Origin: Sharpea azabuensis DSM 18934
GTDB taxonomy: Bacteria > Bacillota_I > Bacilli_A > Erysipelotrichales > Coprobacillaceae
Length of the DNA stretch: 37,657 nucleotides
Direction of reading: 5' to 3'
NCBI RefSeq assembly: GCF_000702165.1
Contig: NZ_JNKU01000028.1
Span: forward strand, 1 to 37,657
How positions within the stretch are numbered: the first letter of the stretch is position 1; each line of letters starts with the position of its first letter. The translations under genes and the position numbers were made by a program. Below the pieces are notes generated by a model. It saw nothing but the letters and a program-made list of their open reading frames with translations. It was not told the DNA's origin and searched no databases. Below are positions 1 to 7,979 of this stretch, in pieces.

Positions 1-45
1 GCCTGTAAGAATAAGGATTGCCTGACTTGTCAGGTGGAAACTTAA
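1..45 (+). CDS. C-terminal tail of probable IS200/IS605 TnpB (partial)
   Basis: The frame starting at base 1 is open to a TAA at 43-45 and gives ACKNKDCLTCQVET. This is the end of a protein that begins before the window. It carries no diagnostic catalytic residue, so the TnpB call rests on context: immediately downstream are two hairpins and the sequence GTAGTTCAC, which is how the right ends of IS200/IS605-family tnpB elements usually look. In that family TnpB is an RNA-guided nuclease whose RNA overlaps the gene's 3' end. It could instead be the tail of an unrelated gene. Confidence 0.45.
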   Translation, partial: ACKNKDCLTCQVET

Positions 46-115
46 ATATCAAACTTCTTAAATAGAACCGTCAGGTTCTTAGAAGCCACCTACCTTTAGG
101 TGGGTGGTAGTTCAC
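46..115 (+). mobile_element. Right end of an IS200/IS605-type element with omega-RNA-like hairpins
   Basis: Two hairpins follow the truncated gene. The first is AGAACC (64-69), loop GTCA, GGTTCT (74-79). The second is a 10-bp stem with two G-U pairs, GCCACCTACC (85-94), loop TTTA, GGTGGGTGGT (99-108), followed by AGTTCAC. IS200/IS605 elements have subterminal hairpins instead of inverted repeats, and the omega RNA of TnpB ends at this border, so its guide would start just after about base 114. The exact boundary was inferred by resemblance, not by comparison with an empty site. Confidence 0.6.
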
Positions 116-156
116 TCTTGGCATCATCATGATTGTCAGAAACTGGAAGATGAAAC

Positions 157-351
157 ATGAAGAATCTTAAATTAAAAGCTGCTAGGGCTGCGCATGATAT
201 GAGCCAGGCACAGCTTGCTGAGGCCGTTGGGGTGTCTAGACAGACGATTATTGCGATAGAAAAAGGGGACTATAATCCAACAATAAATCTTTGTATTGAA
301 ATATGTAAAGTACTTGATGTGACTTTAAATGATTTGTTCTGGAATGACTAG
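157..351 (+). CDS. Small XRE-family helix-turn-helix regulator
   Basis: This 64-residue protein is almost entirely one Cro/C1-type helix-turn-helix domain: MSQAQLAEAVGVSRQTI (about residues 14-30) forms the two recognition helices, and EKGDYNPTINLCIEICKVL continues the fold. Such minimal regulators (YgzD-like) bind operator DNA as dimers and often control a neighbouring membrane or toxin gene; no partner is evident here. A GGAAG lies about 7 bases before the ATG. The start is only 42 bases from the transposon right end, so the element may have replaced the native promoter. It resembles the second XRE regulator at 8264-8476 (shared VGVSR and YNP segments). Its target is unknown. Confidence 0.85.
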   Translation: MKNLKLKAARAAHDMSQAQLAEAVGVSRQTIIAIEKGDYNPTINLCIEICKVLDVTLNDLFWND

Positions 352-375
352 GGATGCTTATGAAGCATCCTTTTT
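352..375 (+). terminator. Rho-independent terminator after the XRE gene
   Basis: GGATGCTT (352-359), loop ATG, AAGCATCC (363-370), then TTTTT. It starts one base inside the stop codon region. Confidence 0.85.
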
Positions 376-400
376 CTTATAGTGATTTATGATCATCTTA

Positions 401-409
401 TGATATAAT
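401..409 (+). promoter_or_regulatory. Extended -10 promoter of the ribokinase operon
   Basis: TGATATAAT at 401-409 is an extended -10 element (TGnTATAAT). No good -35 is visible at the matching distance. The element overlaps the in-frame ATG at 408, so that ATG would lie upstream of the transcript and cannot be the start codon. This supports the ATG at 435. Confidence 0.65.
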
Positions 410-434
410 GCGGAAAGAAAAGGATGTTGGAATA

Positions 435-1667
435 ATGAAAGTATTATGTTTTGGATCAATGAATATTGATGAGAGTTATCTCATGGATCACTTTGTGCGT
501 CCAGGAGAAACACAATCAGCACTTACATGTACAAGAAGTCTTGGTGGCAAAGGTTTCAATCAGGCACTTGCTATCGCAAAGGCTGGCGGTGAAGTTATCA
601 TGGCTGGATGTATTGGTAGTGATGGATATGCCTTCAAAGAAGTATTAGAACAATATGACTGTACAACACAGTTTATAAAAGAAGTTAATCAGCCAACCGG
701 CCATGCCTTTATTCAGGTAGCTGATGGGGAGAATGCGATTGTCTTAAATAGTGGGGCTAATTATGCCATTGACGATTCATTTATTGATGAAGTTCTCAGT
801 GTTATGCATGCTGGTGATATGATCTTATTACAAAATGAAATCAATGCCATTGATAAGATCATCAAGAAGGCTCATGAACGAAAGCTAAAGATTATCTTGA
901 ATGCTGCGCCAATGAGTGAAGCTGTTAATCATTATCCACTTGAATATATCGATTTGCTTATAGTCAATGTAAGTGAAGCACAACTACTTGCAAAATGTAT
1001 GACATCAAATCTTGAAGAGCTGATGGAAGCATTAGAAAACAAATTCTCAAATCATGATATCTTGTTAACGGTTGGCAAACAGGGCAGCTATTATTTATCT
1101 GAAGGTAAGCGTAAATATGTTGGAGCCTTTGCTTGCCATGTGGTGGATACAACCGGGGCTGGTGATACCTATATTGGCTATTTTCTCGCTTGTATAATGG
1201 CTAATAAGTCAATTGAAGAAGCCATGCAGATAGCCAGTCTTGCAGCGGCCTGCTGTTGTGAGAAGCGTGGTGCGGCTAAAGCGATACCAACAGGTGAAGA
1301 ACTCAAAAAGGCCTATATTATCCGTCAGGCTGTCAATCTTCCTGTGTTTGAAGGGAAGAGTGTGACATACCATAAAGGTGAGTTTGGGAAGAATATACCT
1401 CAATTCGATGAACCAACCAAAGCGTATGTCTATCGCTTCTATAAACTAGGACTCTTTGATGAAGACTATTATAAGCATTTTAAGAAGATGGGCGTAAAGG
1501 CAATCGAGGATATGGATTTACTAGAATGCGTGACAATGCTGACATTCTATATGCGCGAAGAACGCGTGCATACGGCGCTTATGGCTCATGCAATTGAAAA
1601 CGGAAAGTTCAAAGCCTTAGCTGACCATCTACAAGAACTGATACGACTGGAGGATACTCATGATTAA
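435..1667 (+). CDS. PfkB-family sugar kinase (ribokinase-like) with extra C-terminal domain
   Basis: The 410-residue protein has a complete ribokinase/PfkB fold in residues 1 to about 300: N-terminal GSMNID, GGKG (37-40) followed by FNQA, the NSGAN segment, and DTTGAGD with the catalytic-base aspartate D244. It should phosphorylate a sugar such as ribose; the exact substrate is not readable. Ribokinases are usually about 305-310 residues. Here about 110 residues are added, containing TFYMREERVHTALMAHAIE, which resembles the DUF6508 family. The ATG at 435 is chosen because AAAGGA precedes it and the upstream in-frame ATG at 408 sits in the -10 box. It overlaps the next gene by 8 bp. Confidence 0.85.
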   Translation: MKVLCFGSMNIDESYLMDHFVRPGETQSALTCTRSLGGKGFNQALAIAKAGGEVIMAGCIGSDGYAFKEVLEQYDCTTQFIKEVNQPTGHAFIQVADGENAIVLNSGANYAIDDSFIDEVLSVMHAGDMILLQNEINAIDKIIKKAHERKLKIILNAAPMSEAVNHYPLEYIDLLIVNVSEAQLLAKCMTSNLEELMEALENKFSNHDILLTVGKQGSYYLSEGKRKYVGAFACHVVDTTGAGDTYIGYFLACIMANKSIEEAMQIASLAAACCCEKRGAAKAIPTGEELKKAYIIRQAVNLPVFEGKSVTYHKGEFGKNIPQFDEPTKAYVYRFYKLGLFDEDYYKHFKKMGVKAIEDMDLLECVTMLTFYMREERVHTALMAHAIENGKFKALADHLQELIRLEDTHD

Positions 1668-2049
1668 AATTAAGAATACAAGAAGTACATATGCCTATGA
1701 TGAAGACTTTGATGGCTATCAATTGCAGAGTGCGATCTGTGAAATAAGCATTGAAGAAGATGGCGAAGAGAAATATGTGACATGTGCCTGGAAGGCAGAA
1801 GCACCAGAATATATGTCTTTCTATACGACAAAGTACTCTTTATGGAATTTACTGACCTTTGAAGAAGATGACATTGATGAATTAACGAATACGATTGAGA
1901 CAGGTGAAGCGGTTGTATCAATCAAAAAAGCAAAAGCAAGCCGTTATGCCCTACTTTACAACAAAGCCTTTCATGAAGTACGTAAGCTGATTCAACTTAA
2001 GGGTTTCTATCGTATTGAATATGAAGATGCCTGGTATGAAAATGTGTAG
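1660..2049 (+). CDS. Hypothetical protein, 129 aa, coupled to the kinase gene
   Basis: I do not recognise this family. The product is an acidic, soluble-looking protein with no signal peptide or membrane segment, and it alternates short strands and helices (for example YTTKYSLWNLLTF and ALLYNKAFHEVRKL). GGAGG lies 6 bases before the ATG, inside the end of the kinase gene, and the two genes overlap by 8 bp, so they are translated together. The MATE gene follows after 5 bp. The tight packing suggests a role linked to the kinase, but nothing in the sequence says which. Confidence 0.75.
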   Translation: MIKIKNTRSTYAYDEDFDGYQLQSAICEISIEEDGEEKYVTCAWKAEAPEYMSFYTTKYSLWNLLTFEEDDIDELTNTIETGEAVVSIKKAKASRYALLYNKAFHEVRKLIQLKGFYRIEYEDAWYENV

Positions 2050-2054
2050 AATAG

Positions 2055-3383
2055 ATGACTAAAGATATGACGAAGGGGAAGCTTGCTCCCCTGATTATTT
2101 CTTTTACGATACCCCTTGTCTTAGGGAATATCTTACAGCTTACTTATAATGCCGTTGATTCTATTATTGTTGGGCGTTTTGTATCTTCATTGGCCTTGGC
2201 AGCTATTGGGACAAGTAACCCCTTGATGACTTTGGTCATCCTGATGCTTAATGGCATATGCTTAGGGGCAGGTATTCTTGTTGGGCTGTTATATGGCGCC
2301 AAGGACTACAAGAAACTAGAACGCCAGGTTTCAACAGCACTTATTTCGGGGACAATCTTTTCTCTTGTCATGAGCATATTCGCTTTTGTCTTTGCGAAAG
2401 AGCTTCTTATCATTTTACAGGTTGAAGATCAATTACTTATTGAAGCAACAAGCTATTTGCGTATTATTTCATTAGGTCTTGTCTTTACTTTTCTCTATAA
2501 TTTCTTTGCCTCAACGTTAAGGGCAATGGGTGATTCCAAGTCACCATTAATCTTTCTAGGTGTTTCTGCCATCTTGAATATTATTGGTGATCTTATCTTT
2601 GTGATTGTTTTCAAGCTTGGAATCCATGGTGTAGCTATCTCAACAGTCATCAGTGAAGGTTTATCAGCATTAATGTGTTTAATCTATATTAAGAAAAATG
2701 TTCCCGTGCTCAATTTAGGTAAACGGTGGTTCATCTTTGATCATACAATGCTTTATAAAACAATCTCCTATGGCATTGTTACAGCCCTCCAACAATCCAC
2801 AGTCCAGGTAGGAAAGCTTGGCATCCAGATGATTGTCAATACGATGGGCGTATCAACAACAGCTGCCTTTAATGCCGTCAATCGTACGGATGACTTTGCG
2901 ATTGTTCCTGAACAGAATATTGCCCATGCCATGACCGCTGTGATGGCCCAAAACAAAGGAGCAAAAGAGGAACAACGTGTACGTGTTGCCTTTAGAGTAG
3001 GCAATCGGATTGAACTTATTTATGGCATTATAGTAGGTCTGCTTTTCTTCTTTCTGGCTAATCCCATTATGGAACTCTTCACGAATGACCTCAAAGTCAT
3101 TAAGCTAGGAGAAGTCTACCTCCATTGCATTGCCTTCATGTATATTCTTCCTGCCATCACAAATGCCATACAGGGGTATTTTAGAGGTATTGGGGATTTA
3201 AAAATCACCTTCTTTAGCAGCTTGATTAATATGACGGGTAGAGTGATCAGTGCATTGATCTTTGTCTTTACTTTACGATTAGGAATGATTGGTATTCCTC
3301 TTAGTTATCTTGTCGGCTGGATTTGTATGTTGGCATTTGAAGCACCTTTTCTTATCCATATGTTGAAAAAGACTCTCGCATAA
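2055..3383 (+). CDS. MATE-family multidrug/toxin efflux transporter
   Basis: This 442-residue polytopic membrane protein has about 12 hydrophobic segments, the usual MATE number and length. N-terminal hallmarks are IPLVLGNILQLTYNAVDSI and VGRFVSSLALAAIG, the helix 1-2 region of the DinF/NorM fold. MATE proteins export cationic drugs or metabolites using a Na+ or H+ gradient. There is no clear ribosome site; translation probably relies on coupling to the gene that ends 5 bp upstream. The 3' end overlaps the terminator stem. The substrate cannot be inferred. Confidence 0.9.
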   Translation: MTKDMTKGKLAPLIISFTIPLVLGNILQLTYNAVDSIIVGRFVSSLALAAIGTSNPLMTLVILMLNGICLGAGILVGLLYGAKDYKKLERQVSTALISGTIFSLVMSIFAFVFAKELLIILQVEDQLLIEATSYLRIISLGLVFTFLYNFFASTLRAMGDSKSPLIFLGVSAILNIIGDLIFVIVFKLGIHGVAISTVISEGLSALMCLIYIKKNVPVLNLGKRWFIFDHTMLYKTISYGIVTALQQSTVQVGKLGIQMIVNTMGVSTTAAFNAVNRTDDFAIVPEQNIAHAMTAVMAQNKGAKEEQRVRVAFRVGNRIELIYGIIVGLLFFFLANPIMELFTNDLKVIKLGEVYLHCIAFMYILPAITNAIQGYFRGIGDLKITFFSSLINMTGRVISALIFVFTLRLGMIGIPLSYLVGWICMLAFEAPFLIHMLKKTLA

Positions 3384-3398
3384 TAGCAAGAGTCTTTT
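3367..3398 (+). terminator. Terminator of the kinase-MATE operon
   Basis: AAAAGACTCT (3367-3376) pairs with AGAGTCTTTT (3389-3398), with further partial pairing of CGC and GCA inside. The left arm lies within the last codons of the MATE gene. Confidence 0.75.
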
Positions 3399-3871
3399 AG
3401 TAACTCTGGCTCATTAGAATGCTTGAAAGAAACTTCTTCTTTCACAGGTTATTACATATGTTGGAGAGAAATAGCGAATATTTTCAAATTATAAAAAGCA
3501 CTTGAAATCGCTTACATAAATGATTATAGTGTAAGTAGAAAAAAGAAAAGAAAGAAGGAGATTCCAAAATTCTAGATACTGAAAATTCGTTTAATGAAAA
3601 GACATCTTGTTTAGATAATTCATTACATTCCTAGTATATAAAGCCAAGCAAAGAAGACTTTCTTCTCCACAGAATCAAACGATAATGGTGATTCAAGACA
3701 AAGTACTTAATGGATGACAGGTAAAGTGATGAATACGTAAGCAGGGTGTCTTTTCATATACTCTGAAAAAACAAAGCGTTCTTTTTGCCTGAATTTAGAG
3801 ATATCGATATACTGAAAAAAGCTAAGTATGTTGGAAAGGAGAAGGGCAGAATTCTCTGCCTTAAACAAAGA
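3399..3871 (+). other. Long leader region upstream of nrdA
   Basis: About 470 bases without a convincing full gene. It holds a hairpin TGAAAGAA (3424-3431)/TTCTTTCA (3437-3444), a promoter and cre box near 3502-3530, and a strong ribosome site (AAGGAG, about 3554-3559) that is not followed by ATG, GTG or TTG. After that site a short frame is open from an ATT (ILDTENSFNEKTSCLDNS) to a TAG, which looks like a decayed gene start or a leader peptide. No NrdR box pair was found. Confidence 0.5.
3502..3530 (+). promoter_or_regulatory. Promoter with overlapping perfect cre box upstream of nrdA
   Basis: TTGAAA (3502-3507), a 17-bp spacer and TATAGT (3525-3530) form a good sigma-A promoter. TGAAATCGCTTACA at 3503-3516 matches the CcpA cre consensus TGWNANCGNTNWCA at every fixed position and overlaps the -35 element, a placement expected for catabolite repression. 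The nearest downstream intact gene is nrdA, about 340 bases away. Confidence 0.7.
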
Positions 3872-6400
3872 ATGAAAACGATCGTCAAGAGAGATAATCG
3901 CCAAGAGGACTATGATGGCAAGAAAATCATTCATGCCATTCAAAAAGCCTTCATAGCGACAAAAGAAGATATTAGCCAAGACAAGCTAGAAGAACTGCTT
4001 GTAGAAATAGCGGATATGCTTAAGGGAGAAGATGTTGTTGCGGTTGAACGTGTACAGGATGCTGTTGAACAGACATTGATGAAGAATGGATTCTATAATG
4101 TGGCAAGAAATTACATTCTTTATCGTGAAAAGAGAAATGAAGTCAGACAAGCCCGTAAGCATCTCTTACAGGTTGTTGCCATTGATGAACATGACAACGA
4201 GGATAATCTCAATGATGTCATCAAGCGTATTCAAAAGACCTTCCCTAAAAGAGATATCAATCGCCTCACTTCACGTTATGAAGCGATGGCGAAGGATCTC
4301 ATGAGTCAAAAAGAACGCCTTGACTTATTGACAAGAGCAGCTGCTGAACTAACAAGCAAGGAAGAACCGGAATGGGAGAAGATTGCTGGTCGCTTATTAT
4401 GTTTTCAGTTTATGCGTGAACTCAAAGAAACGGAAAAGGCCATGCATGTACACTCTTTCTATGAGAAGATTGTCATGATGACAGAAAAAGAACTCTATGG
4501 TGCCTACATCCTTGAAAACTATACGAAAGAAGAAATAGATCAGCTAGAACAGGCTTTAGATCATAGCCGTAATGATCTCTTTGGATATTCAGGCTTAGAT
4601 TTATTGCTTTCGCGTTATGTCATTCATACGCATGATCGAAAGGCCATTGAATCACCTCAGGAAATGTATATGGGTATTGCCATGCATTTAGCTATGAATG
4701 AGCCTCATGATCGTCTTATGTGGGTGAAGAAGTTCTATGACATGATGTCACTTCATAAAGTGACCATGGCAACACCAACCCAATCCAATGCCCGCAAGCC
4801 ATATCACCAGCTCTCAAGCTGTTTTATTGATACAGTTCCTGATAGCCTGGATGGCATTTATAATGCGGTTTCCAAATTTGCTGATGTTTCCAAATATGGT
4901 GGAGGCATGGGCATGTACTTTGGCAAGGTACGTGCCCGTGGGGGAACAATTCGTGGCTTTGAAGGCGCATCTGGTGGTGTTATTCGCTGGATTCGTTTAG
5001 TCAATGATACAGCTGTTGCTGTTGATCAGTTAGGCATGCGTCAGGGTGCTGTTGCAGTCTATCTTGATGTATGGCATAAGGATCTGCCTGAATTCTTGCA
5101 GCTTCGTACCAATAATGGCGATGACCGCATGAAAGCACATGATGTCTTTCCAGCTGTATGTTATCCAGATTTGTTCTGGAAGCAGGCTAGAGATGATTTA
5201 GAAGGCAACTGGTATCTTCTTGATCCCCATGAAGTGCTGATGAAAAAAGGCTATGCGCTAGAAGATAGCTATGGTGAAGAATGGGAAAGAAAATATCATG
5301 AATGTATCAGTGATCCAACAATCTCTAAACGTGTTGTACCAATTAAAGATATTGTCAGACTTATTTTAAAATCAGCAGTTGAAACAGGTACACCATTTGC
5401 CTTCAATAGAGATACTGTCAATCGCATGAATCCTAATAAACATAAGGGGATGATTTATTGTTCTAATCTTTGTACGGAAATTGCTCAGAATATGTCTGAA
5501 GCCGAAATTCTTTCAGAGAAAGTTGAACTGGAAAATGGAGAAGAAGTCATTGTCACAAGAAGTAAGCCAGGAGATTTTGTCGTTTGTAATCTTGCTTCAT
5601 TGTGCTTAGGTCATATCGATGTCAATAACCGTCAAGAAATAGAAGAAATTACAAGCACGGTTGTACGTGCTCTAGATAATGTCATTGACTTGAATTTCTA
5701 TCCTGTTGCTGATGCGAAGATTACCAATCAGCATTATCGTGCGATTGGGCTAGGTGTATCAGGCTATCATCATATGTTGGCCAAGAATGGCATCAAGTGG
5801 GAATCTGAAGAGCACTTGGAATTTGTTGACAGGGTCTTTGAAGATATCAACTATGCTGCAATTAAAGCTTCCGCAAGTCTTGCCAAGGAAAGAGGCTCAT
5901 ATCCTTATTTTGAAGGATCGGAGTGGGAAGATGGGCAGTATTTTACAAGAAGATACTACACATCGCCAAGATGGCAGGAACTCAAGAAAGCTGCTCATGA
6001 AGGAATGCGCAATGCCTGGATTCTCGCAACTGCACCAACATCTTCAACATCCATTCTGATTGGGACATCAGCCGGACTTGATCCAGTCATGCATCGTTTC
6101 TTCTTAGAAGAAAAGAAGGGGGCTATCCTGCCTCGCGTTGCGCCAGAGCTTTCTATAGAAACTTATTGGTACTATAAGAGTGCCCATTCTATAGACCAAA
6201 GATGGTCGGTTAAGGCAGCTGGTATCCGTCAGCGCCATATTGACCAGTCACAGTCCGTCAATTTTTGGATCACCAATGAATATAAAATGAGCCAGTTATT
6301 AAGACTCTATATTCAAGCCTGGGAAGAGGGCGTCAAGACCGTCTATTATGTACGTTCTCGTGCCCTTGATCCTGAAGAATGTGAATCATGTTCAGCATAA
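3872..6400 (+). CDS. nrdA: Ribonucleoside-diphosphate reductase alpha subunit, class I, with ATP cone
   Basis: This is the large catalytic subunit that reduces NDPs to dNDPs using a radical passed from NrdB. The first 90 or so residues form an ATP-cone allosteric domain (KRDNRQEDYDGKKIIHAIQK). Catalytic residues can be placed: C317 (QLSSCF) and C572 (VVCNLAS) as the reducing pair, the NxCxE triad N532/C534/E536 (SNLCTEI) with thiyl C534, the YY of the radical path near the end (TVYYVRS), and the C-terminal shuttle cysteines C837 and C840 (CESCSA). Length is 842 aa. The start is uncertain: ATG 3872 lacks a close ribosome site, while AGGAG at 3837-3841 lies 9 bases before an in-frame ATT at 3851. 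nrdB follows after 18 bp. Confidence 0.93.
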   Translation: MKTIVKRDNRQEDYDGKKIIHAIQKAFIATKEDISQDKLEELLVEIADMLKGEDVVAVERVQDAVEQTLMKNGFYNVARNYILYREKRNEVRQARKHLLQVVAIDEHDNEDNLNDVIKRIQKTFPKRDINRLTSRYEAMAKDLMSQKERLDLLTRAAAELTSKEEPEWEKIAGRLLCFQFMRELKETEKAMHVHSFYEKIVMMTEKELYGAYILENYTKEEIDQLEQALDHSRNDLFGYSGLDLLLSRYVIHTHDRKAIESPQEMYMGIAMHLAMNEPHDRLMWVKKFYDMMSLHKVTMATPTQSNARKPYHQLSSCFIDTVPDSLDGIYNAVSKFADVSKYGGGMGMYFGKVRARGGTIRGFEGASGGVIRWIRLVNDTAVAVDQLGMRQGAVAVYLDVWHKDLPEFLQLRTNNGDDRMKAHDVFPAVCYPDLFWKQARDDLEGNWYLLDPHEVLMKKGYALEDSYGEEWERKYHECISDPTISKRVVPIKDIVRLILKSAVETGTPFAFNRDTVNRMNPNKHKGMIYCSNLCTEIAQNMSEAEILSEKVELENGEEVIVTRSKPGDFVVCNLASLCLGHIDVNNRQEIEEITSTVVRALDNVIDLNFYPVADAKITNQHYRAIGLGVSGYHHMLAKNGIKWESEEHLEFVDRVFEDINYAAIKASASLAKERGSYPYFEGSEWEDGQYFTRRYYTSPRWQELKKAAHEGMRNAWILATAPTSSTSILIGTSAGLDPVMHRFFLEEKKGAILPRVAPELSIETYWYYKSAHSIDQRWSVKAAGIRQRHIDQSQSVNFWITNEYKMSQLLRLYIQAWEEGVKTVYYVRSRALDPEECESCSA

Positions 6401-6418
6401 TAAGAAAGAAGGAAAAAC

Positions 6419-7465
6419 ATGGAAAATAAAATCATGCGTAAGCCACTCTTCAATCCTGAAGGGGATACGAGTGTCGCAAATCGCCGTCTTATCAATTTCA
6501 ACACAACTAATATCAACGACTTCAATAATATGAAATATGAATGGGTTTCTGACTGGTATCGTCAGGCCATGAATAACTTCTGGATTCCTGAAGAAATTAA
6601 CTTAAACCAGGATAAATCCGACTATCCACACTTACCACATGCTGAACGTGTTGCATATGACAAGATTCTTTCATTTCTTGTCTATCTCGATTCACTTCAG
6701 TCAGCTAACTTACCAAATATCAGTCAGTATGTGACTGCAAATGAAGTCAATCTCTGTCTAGGCATTCAGACCTTCCAGGAATGCATCCATTCCCAGAGCT
6801 ATTCTTATATGTTGGATACGATATGTAATCCAACAGAAAGAAATGATATCCTCTATCAATGGAAGACGGATGAACATTTATTAAAGAGAAATGAATTCAT
6901 TGGTAATCTCTACAACGAATTCATCACGAAACAGGACAAAGAAACATTCCTGCGTGTCTTAATAGCGAACTATATTCTTGAAGGCATCTATTTCTATTCC
7001 GGCTTCATGTTCTTCTATAATCTCGGAAGAAATGGCAGAATGCCAGGTTCTGTACAGGAAATTCGTTATATCAATCGCGATGAAAATACCCATTTATGGT
7101 TGTTTAGAAATATTCTTGTTGAACTAAGAAAAGAGGAACCTGATCTGTTTGATGAGACACATATCAAGATCATTAAGGACATGATTCAGGAAGGCGTTGA
7201 ACAGGAGATTGCCTGGGGCAAATATGTCATTGGCAATGATATTGAAGGTCTTAATGAAAAGATGATTGAAGATTATATTAAATATCTTGGCAACTTACGT
7301 TATTCATCATTAGGACTTGGAACACTTTATCCAGGTTATGAAAAAGAGCCTGCTGACATGAAGTGGGTATCACTTTATGCCGATGCCAATCAGGTGAAAA
7401 CAGACTTCTTTGAAGCCCGTTCAACAGCTTATGCGAAATCATCAGCAATTGAAGATGATCTCTAG
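6419..7465 (+). CDS. nrdB: Ribonucleoside-diphosphate reductase beta subunit (diiron/tyrosyl radical)
   Basis: The 348-residue small subunit makes the tyrosyl radical at a dinuclear metal site. By alignment of motifs with E. coli NrdB, the ligands are D91 (FLVYLDS), E121 and H124 (QECIHSQSY), E188 (YILEGIY), E222 and H225 (RDENTH). The radical tyrosine is Y128, four residues after H124 as in the family. All ligands are present, so the enzyme should be active. AGAAGGA precedes the ATG. It is in an operon with nrdA, and a terminator follows at once. There is no nrdI gene beside it, which would argue against an Ib-type NrdEF system. Confidence 0.95.
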   Translation: MENKIMRKPLFNPEGDTSVANRRLINFNTTNINDFNNMKYEWVSDWYRQAMNNFWIPEEINLNQDKSDYPHLPHAERVAYDKILSFLVYLDSLQSANLPNISQYVTANEVNLCLGIQTFQECIHSQSYSYMLDTICNPTERNDILYQWKTDEHLLKRNEFIGNLYNEFITKQDKETFLRVLIANYILEGIYFYSGFMFFYNLGRNGRMPGSVQEIRYINRDENTHLWLFRNILVELRKEEPDLFDETHIKIIKDMIQEGVEQEIAWGKYVIGNDIEGLNEKMIEDYIKYLGNLRYSSLGLGTLYPGYEKEPADMKWVSLYADANQVKTDFFEARSTAYAKSSAIEDDL

Positions 7466-7472
7466 AAAAAAA

Positions 7473-7498
7473 GGGAAAGATGCACTTTCCCTTTTCTT
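7473..7498 (+). terminator. Terminator of nrdAB
   Basis: GGGAAAG (7473-7479), loop ATGCA, CTTTCCC (7485-7491), then TTTTCTT. Confidence 0.85.
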
Positions 7499-7561
7499 AT
7501 AAATAATTTTGTTTCAATTTAACGCATTCAATGATAAAATGACTCTAGTCAGGAGGGATCT

Positions 7562-7702
7562 ATGATGAGTGTTTATGAAACAATTGGTACGCTTATTCTT
7601 ATGGTTGCAGCTTTTTTAATAATGGCTATTATCTGGAAAGTAACGGATTTACTCCATGTTGGTGAACCAAAAGAGGATAAGCAGAAAAAGATCAAACAAT
7701 AG
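7562..7702 (+). CDS. Small single-pass membrane protein, 46 aa
   Basis: A short frame with a strong AGGAGG (7551-7556) before two adjacent ATGs at 7562 and 7565. The product has one hydrophobic helix (GTLILMVAAFLIMAIIW, about residues 9-25) and a charged tail ending in KEDKQKKIKQ, so it probably sits in the membrane with a cytoplasmic basic end. I do not recognise the family. A terminator begins at its stop codon. It converges with another small membrane protein gene on the opposite strand. Confidence 0.7.
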   Translation: MMSVYETIGTLILMVAAFLIMAIIWKVTDLLHVGEPKEDKQKKIKQ

Positions 7703-7728
7703 TTCTAGAGCAATCTAGAGCTTTTTTT
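7702..7728 (+). terminator. Terminator between convergent small genes
   Basis: GTTCTAGA (7702-7709), loop GCAA, TCTAGAGC (7714-7721), then seven Ts. Only the plus-strand copy has a U-tract directly after the stem. Confidence 0.85.
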
Positions 7729-7897
7729 ATAGCTTGATAATCCCACACAGTCCTAGGATAAGAATCACGCCGGCAAACAAGCCAAGCGCACCCCAGGAAA
7801 GAGCAACTTTTCTATCTTTTTCCTTGTTTCTAATAAACATCACAACCCCAACAGCAATCAGCATCACTTCAATCAACATATTCTCACTCAAATGCAT
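7727..7897 (-). CDS. Small two-helix membrane protein, 56 aa
   Basis: On the minus strand an ATG at 7897 is preceded by AAAGGGG with 9-base spacing and opens a 56-residue frame ending at 7727. It encodes two hydrophobic segments (MLIEVMLIAVGVVMFI and WGALGLFAGVILILGL) joined by a charged loop RNKEKDRKVA, a typical two-pass membrane hairpin. A possible promoter lies upstream: GTGACA, 18 bp, TAAGAT, read on the minus strand near 7937-7970. The family is not recognised. It ends inside the convergent terminator. Confidence 0.7.
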   Translation of the reverse strand: MHLSENMLIEVMLIAVGVVMFIRNKEKDRKVALSWGALGLFAGVILILGLCGIIKL

Positions 7898-7945
7898 TCT
7901 CAATTTCCCCTTTCAATCATATTGCATGAAATATCTTACCATCTA

Positions 7946-7954
7946 TGCTATAGT
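7946..7954 (+). promoter_or_regulatory. Extended -10 promoter for the 73-aa gene
   Basis: TGCTATAGT is an extended -10 element 25 bases before the ATG at 7980. It lies back-to-back with, and overlaps, the putative minus-strand promoter of the 56-aa membrane protein. Confidence 0.5.
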
Positions 7955-7979
7955 GTTGTCACGAAAGGGTGAGAGGTAT

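Noticed and set aside
408-434. Upstream ATG extending the ribokinase by 9 residues
   Set aside because: The ATG overlaps the extended -10 box TGATATAAT, and the ribosome site AAAGGA fits ATG 435.
7734-7979. N-terminal extension of the 73-aa protein
   Set aside because: It runs antisense through the 56-aa membrane protein gene and across the promoter; ATG 7980 has its own ribosome site.
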